From CAZSNH01 sp052388455 (lineage in GTDB: Bacteria > Pseudomonadota > Alphaproteobacteria > Rhizobiales > Hyphomicrobiaceae), in the NCBI GenBank assembly GCA_052388455.1, contig JBQTIA010000007.1:111641-175640 (forward strand): 64,000 nt of DNA, given 5' to 3'. Position 1 is the stretch's first letter. Each line of letters begins with the position of its first letter. The position numbers were made by a program, and so were the translations under genes. Under the pieces are notes generated by a model. That model was given only the letters and a program-made list of their open reading frames with translations. It was not told where the DNA came from and did no database searches. Of this stretch, positions 61,857 through 64,000 are shown piece by piece.

Positions 61857-62873
61857 ATGCAGTCTATCGAACCCGTCGTCAGAGCAAGTGTGTTCGAGGG
61901 GTTCGACGCCTTTCTCGGAAAACGCGGCGTGACGCTCGCGCCGCTCTTGTCGGCCGAAGGCATCGAGCCTGCCACACTCGAAAATCCTCTCGCCGAAATC
62001 CCGGTCGCGGCCGTCGCGAAGGTGTTCGAGCGCGCGGCCCTCGCGGCCGGCGATCCCTGCATCGGCCTGACGTGGGCCGAATCCCTGCGCATCGGCGGTG
62101 CCGGCATCGTCGGCTATATCGTGCTGAACTCGCCGTCCGTGCGCCACGCACTGGAGAACCTGGCCCGCTACGGCGGCCTGCTCACCCACCCCATCGAGGT
62201 GCACTTCGAGGAGCAGGCGGAGATCGGCGTTCTCTACTGGACGACACCGGCCACCCCCACCCCGGCCCGCGTCCAGTATCCGAGCTTCCTGATGGGCCGG
62301 CTGATCAACCGATTGAGGGCCGCGTCGCACGCACAATGGGACCCCGTTCTGGTCGAGCTCGCGCATCGTCCGCTCGACTGTCCGGATCGGGCCCATCGCG
62401 TTCTCGGGCCCCACATCGGCTACAACGCCGCGCGGTATGCCGTTCATCTCGACACGCCGACGCTGGACCGCCAGTTCGCCGATGCCGATCCACTGCTGCT
62501 CGCCATCATGAAGCGGTTCGCCGAGCAGTTGCTGCCCGAGGTGCGAGAGCGGGGCGGCGTGGTCGCCGAAGCCCGCATGGCGATTATCACCAGCCTCGAA
62601 AAGGGTCACATTTCATTGATCCAGGTGGCCGAGACCATGGGGCTGACGCCGCGTACACTCCAGTCTCGCCTCGCCCACGCCGAGACGAGTTACGAAGCGC
62701 TGCTCAACGACGTGCGCAAGGCGGCGGCGGAGCGTTACCTCCGCGATACCGACCTGCCGCTGACCGAGATCGCCTATCTGCTGGGGTTTTCCGAATTGAG
62801 CGTGTTCACCCGCGCGGCGCAGCGCTGGTTCCGCGACACCCCGAGCGCCATCCGCGTACAGCTGCGGCAGTGA
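61857..62873 (+). CDS. AraC-family regulator with arabinose-binding-like N-terminal domain
   Basis: 338 residues from an ATG at 61857. The N-terminal 200 residues match the AraC_E_set/arabinose-binding domain group (OruR/ArgR-like): PLLSAEGIEPATLENPLAEI, ESLRIGGAGIVGYIVLNSPS, FLMGRLINRLR. C-terminal double helix-turn-helix: ISLIQVAETMGLTPRTLQSR and LPLTEIAYLLGFSELSVFTR, then FRDTPSAIR. The inducer is unknown. Divergent from marR copy 2; no enzyme operon is adjacent. Confidence 0.85.
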   Translation: MQSIEPVVRASVFEGFDAFLGKRGVTLAPLLSAEGIEPATLENPLAEIPVAAVAKVFERAALAAGDPCIGLTWAESLRIGGAGIVGYIVLNSPSVRHALENLARYGGLLTHPIEVHFEEQAEIGVLYWTTPATPTPARVQYPSFLMGRLINRLRAASHAQWDPVLVELAHRPLDCPDRAHRVLGPHIGYNAARYAVHLDTPTLDRQFADADPLLLAIMKRFAEQLLPEVRERGGVVAEARMAIITSLEKGHISLIQVAETMGLTPRTLQSRLAHAETSYEALLNDVRKAAAERYLRDTDLPLTEIAYLLGFSELSVFTRAAQRWFRDTPSAIRVQLRQ

Positions 62874-63217
62874 CGGCGAGTCCGGCATTCGAGTGATTCG
62901 ACAGCTCCAAAGATTTCGATCCGTCATCGTCGATCGAGCGCGCTCGATCGGCGCGCGATGAGCGGAGATCCAGCGTCAAAATCGTCCGAAGAACCCAATA
63001 TTCATGTCGGCTTCGCCGAGCCTCAAGCTGGGTGCCCGAGGCAAGCCGGAGGCGTGCTTCCAGCATTTTGCGCCAGAGCAGGGCGCTCACGCGGCGAGGA
63101 TGACGGTTTTTTTGTTTGCGAGAGACTCGAAAGCGGCGATCGCGCCCGGCCTACTGCGATAAACGTTCTCGATTGATCCCGCCTCCGGCAGCTCAGGGCC
63201 GACGCGCCTCCGGCAGC
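62874..63217. other. Intergenic region with perfect palindrome and short tandem repeat
   Basis: About 340 bases between the araC-type stop and the trmO end (convergent). It holds a perfect 20-base palindrome at 62931-62950 (CGATCGAGCG CGCTCGATCG), a T-run GGTTTTTTTG at about 63107, and the start of a 25-base tandem repeat. No gene is supported. Confidence 0.5.
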
Positions 63218-63241
63218 TCAGGGTCGACGCGCCTCCGGCAC
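63182..63241. repeat. 25-bp tandem repeat at the 3' end of trmO
   Basis: Two full copies and a partial third, starting at 63182, 63207 and 63232 with CCTCCGGCAGCTCAGGG. The second copy provides the trmO stop codon (63218-63220) and the last codons. Copies differ at one base (GGCCGA against GGTCGA). The period is not a multiple of three. Confidence 0.8.
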
Positions 63242-63697
63242 GCTGTCTGTCGAAGCGAAATACGGTTTGATGTCGATCAGCGGTGTGCCGTCGACGCAGT
63301 CGACGTTGCGCACCGTCAGGAGCGGACCCTCGACCGACACCAGTTCGACGACCGCCAGTCCGATCGGGTTCGGACGTACCGGCGAGCGCAGCGCAAAAAC
63401 CCCGCGCGGGTTCGGGGCGTGGCTCGGCGCCTGCACGACGAGGTCACGGCGCGACAGGTGAAGCCAGTAGAGCAGCACGAGATGCGACATGAGCCCGATG
63501 TCGGCGAGGCCCTCAATGTAGCGCGGATCGAGGTCCACAGTGGCGGTCACGTCGCGCCGGGCGGCACTGTTCTTCGGGCACTCGGCCGTCGTCCTCCAGG
63601 GGGTGCGTATGCGGCCAATGAAATAGACTTCGGCGTCGAAGGTCTCCGGCAGCACGATCGATCGCTCGCCGGGGCGCGGGGGTCTGAGATCAGGCAC
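63218..63697 (-). CDS. trmO: tRNA (t6A37)-N6-methyltransferase TrmO (TsaA-like)
   Basis: 159 residues from a GTG at 63697 preceded by GGAGCCCCGACC. The family signature is the beta-barrel YFIGRIRTPW, then SHLVLLYWLHLSRRD, FALRSPVRPNPIGLAVVELV and the conserved DGTPLIDIKPYFASTD. TrmO uses SAM to methylate N6 of t6A37 in threonine tRNAs. The last residues (VPEARRP) come from a 25-base tandem repeat. A frame extension to 63811 has no coding character. Confidence 0.87.
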   Translation of the reverse strand: MPDLRPPRPGERSIVLPETFDAEVYFIGRIRTPWRTTAECPKNSAARRDVTATVDLDPRYIEGLADIGLMSHLVLLYWLHLSRRDLVVQAPSHAPNPRGVFALRSPVRPNPIGLAVVELVSVEGPLLTVRNVDCVDGTPLIDIKPYFASTDSVPEARRP

Positions 63698-63921
63698 GGT
63701 CGGGGCTCCCAAGCATGCATTGGCCTTTGCAGGCGCGCGGACTGGCTGGCGCCGGGGCCGGCCCCTGTCGGGCGCGAAACCGTCGCCCTCACCGCATAAT
63801 GGCTCGTACACCCCGCATGATCGGCATGGCGTCCGGTGACGGTCGTTTGCGGGCCTCGACCGAATGGTTTATCACACCATCAGCCCCTGACCGCGCCCGA
63901 GTGCCGGCCGGCGGCATCGCG

Positions 63922-63998
63922 GCACCCGTAGCTCAGCTGGATAGAGCGTTGGATTCCGAATCCAAAGGTCGCAGGTTCGAATCCTGCCGGGTGCGCCA
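63922..63998 (+). tRNA. tRNA-Arg (anticodon CCG)
   Basis: 77 bases including an encoded CCA. Acceptor stem GCACCCG/CGGGTGC; D arm GCTC...GAGC; anticodon stem TTGGA/TCCAA around loop TTCCGAA, giving anticodon CCG for codon CGG; T arm GCAGG-TTCGAAT-CCTGC; discriminator G. All stems pair fully. It reads CGG arginine codons, which are frequent in this GC-rich genome. No integrase or duplicated tRNA end is seen in the window. Confidence 0.97.
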
Positions 63999-64000
63999 TT

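Noticed and set aside
63922..63998. tRNA-Arg as an attachment site of an integrated element
   Set aside because: No integrase gene and no second copy of the tRNA 3' end is visible in the window; downstream sequence is not available.

Overview
The window is GC-rich, tightly packed chromosomal DNA from an alphaproteobacterium, most likely of the order Hyphomicrobiales (Rhizobiales). The evidence is the neighbourhoods sppA-ihfB-lapA-trpF-trpB, rpsP/ffh and dapF-mtaB-ftsY-yciB, the long two-domain dCTP deaminase, a SAM-II riboswitch in front of metZ, and a phasin. The species cannot be named from the sequence. There is no CRISPR array, no complete insertion sequence, no prophage and no rRNA. One tRNA (Arg, anticodon CCG) lies at the right edge.

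Layout. 1-5.4 kb: a truncated OpgC-type membrane protein, then sppA, ihfB, a LapA-type protein, a TRIC-type channel, trpF and trpB. 5.4-13.8 kb: an OmpA-type protein with six tryptophan-framed repeats, map, radC, a hydrolase, an arsenosugar-type arsM, a phosphoethanolamine-transferase-like enzyme, a Uma2 protein and a YkgJ-type Cys-cluster protein. 13.9-20.4 kb: dcd, a solitary PemK/MazF-like gene with its own terminator, metZ under a SAM-II riboswitch plus terminator, apaG, argE and argG, with a small family of 27-bp palindromes between genes. 20.6-23.8 kb: accessory genes, including a secreted protein with a duplicated four-cysteine motif and a methyltransferase with a run of ten C near its start. 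23.9-29.6 kb: an ethanolamine catabolic operon (permease, eutB, eutC) divergent from an AraC-type regulator, followed by a small membrane protein. 29.6-44 kb: rlmN, capA-like, rpsP, ffh, an EF-hand lipoprotein, a PQQ sugar dehydrogenase, dapF, mtaB, ftsY, two tandem yciB/ispZ genes, marR and asd. 44-53 kb: hypothetical genes, an orphan HsdR-N-like nuclease, leuB, an M23 peptidase, gpmA, dapB, ppa, GNAT and phasin. 53.6-64 kb: a PIF1/RecD-like helicase, typA, a cluster of three CTAG-bounded palindromes, a 34-residue Lys/Ala-rich histone-like gene, polA, a second marR divergent from an AraC-type regulator, trmO and tRNA-Arg.

The core genes cover amino-acid synthesis (trpFB, metZ, argE, argG, dapB, dapF, asd, leuB), protein targeting (ffh, ftsY), translation and tRNA/rRNA modification (rpsP, map, typA, rlmN, mtaB, trmO), DNA metabolism (polA, radC, dcd) and carbon or energy storage (phasin, gpmA, ppa). 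I see no complete new multigene system. The least explained signals are the repeat-bearing OmpA protein, the duplicated Cys4 protein, the two palindrome families, the poly-C methyltransferase and the tiny histone-like gene with its long structured upstream region.
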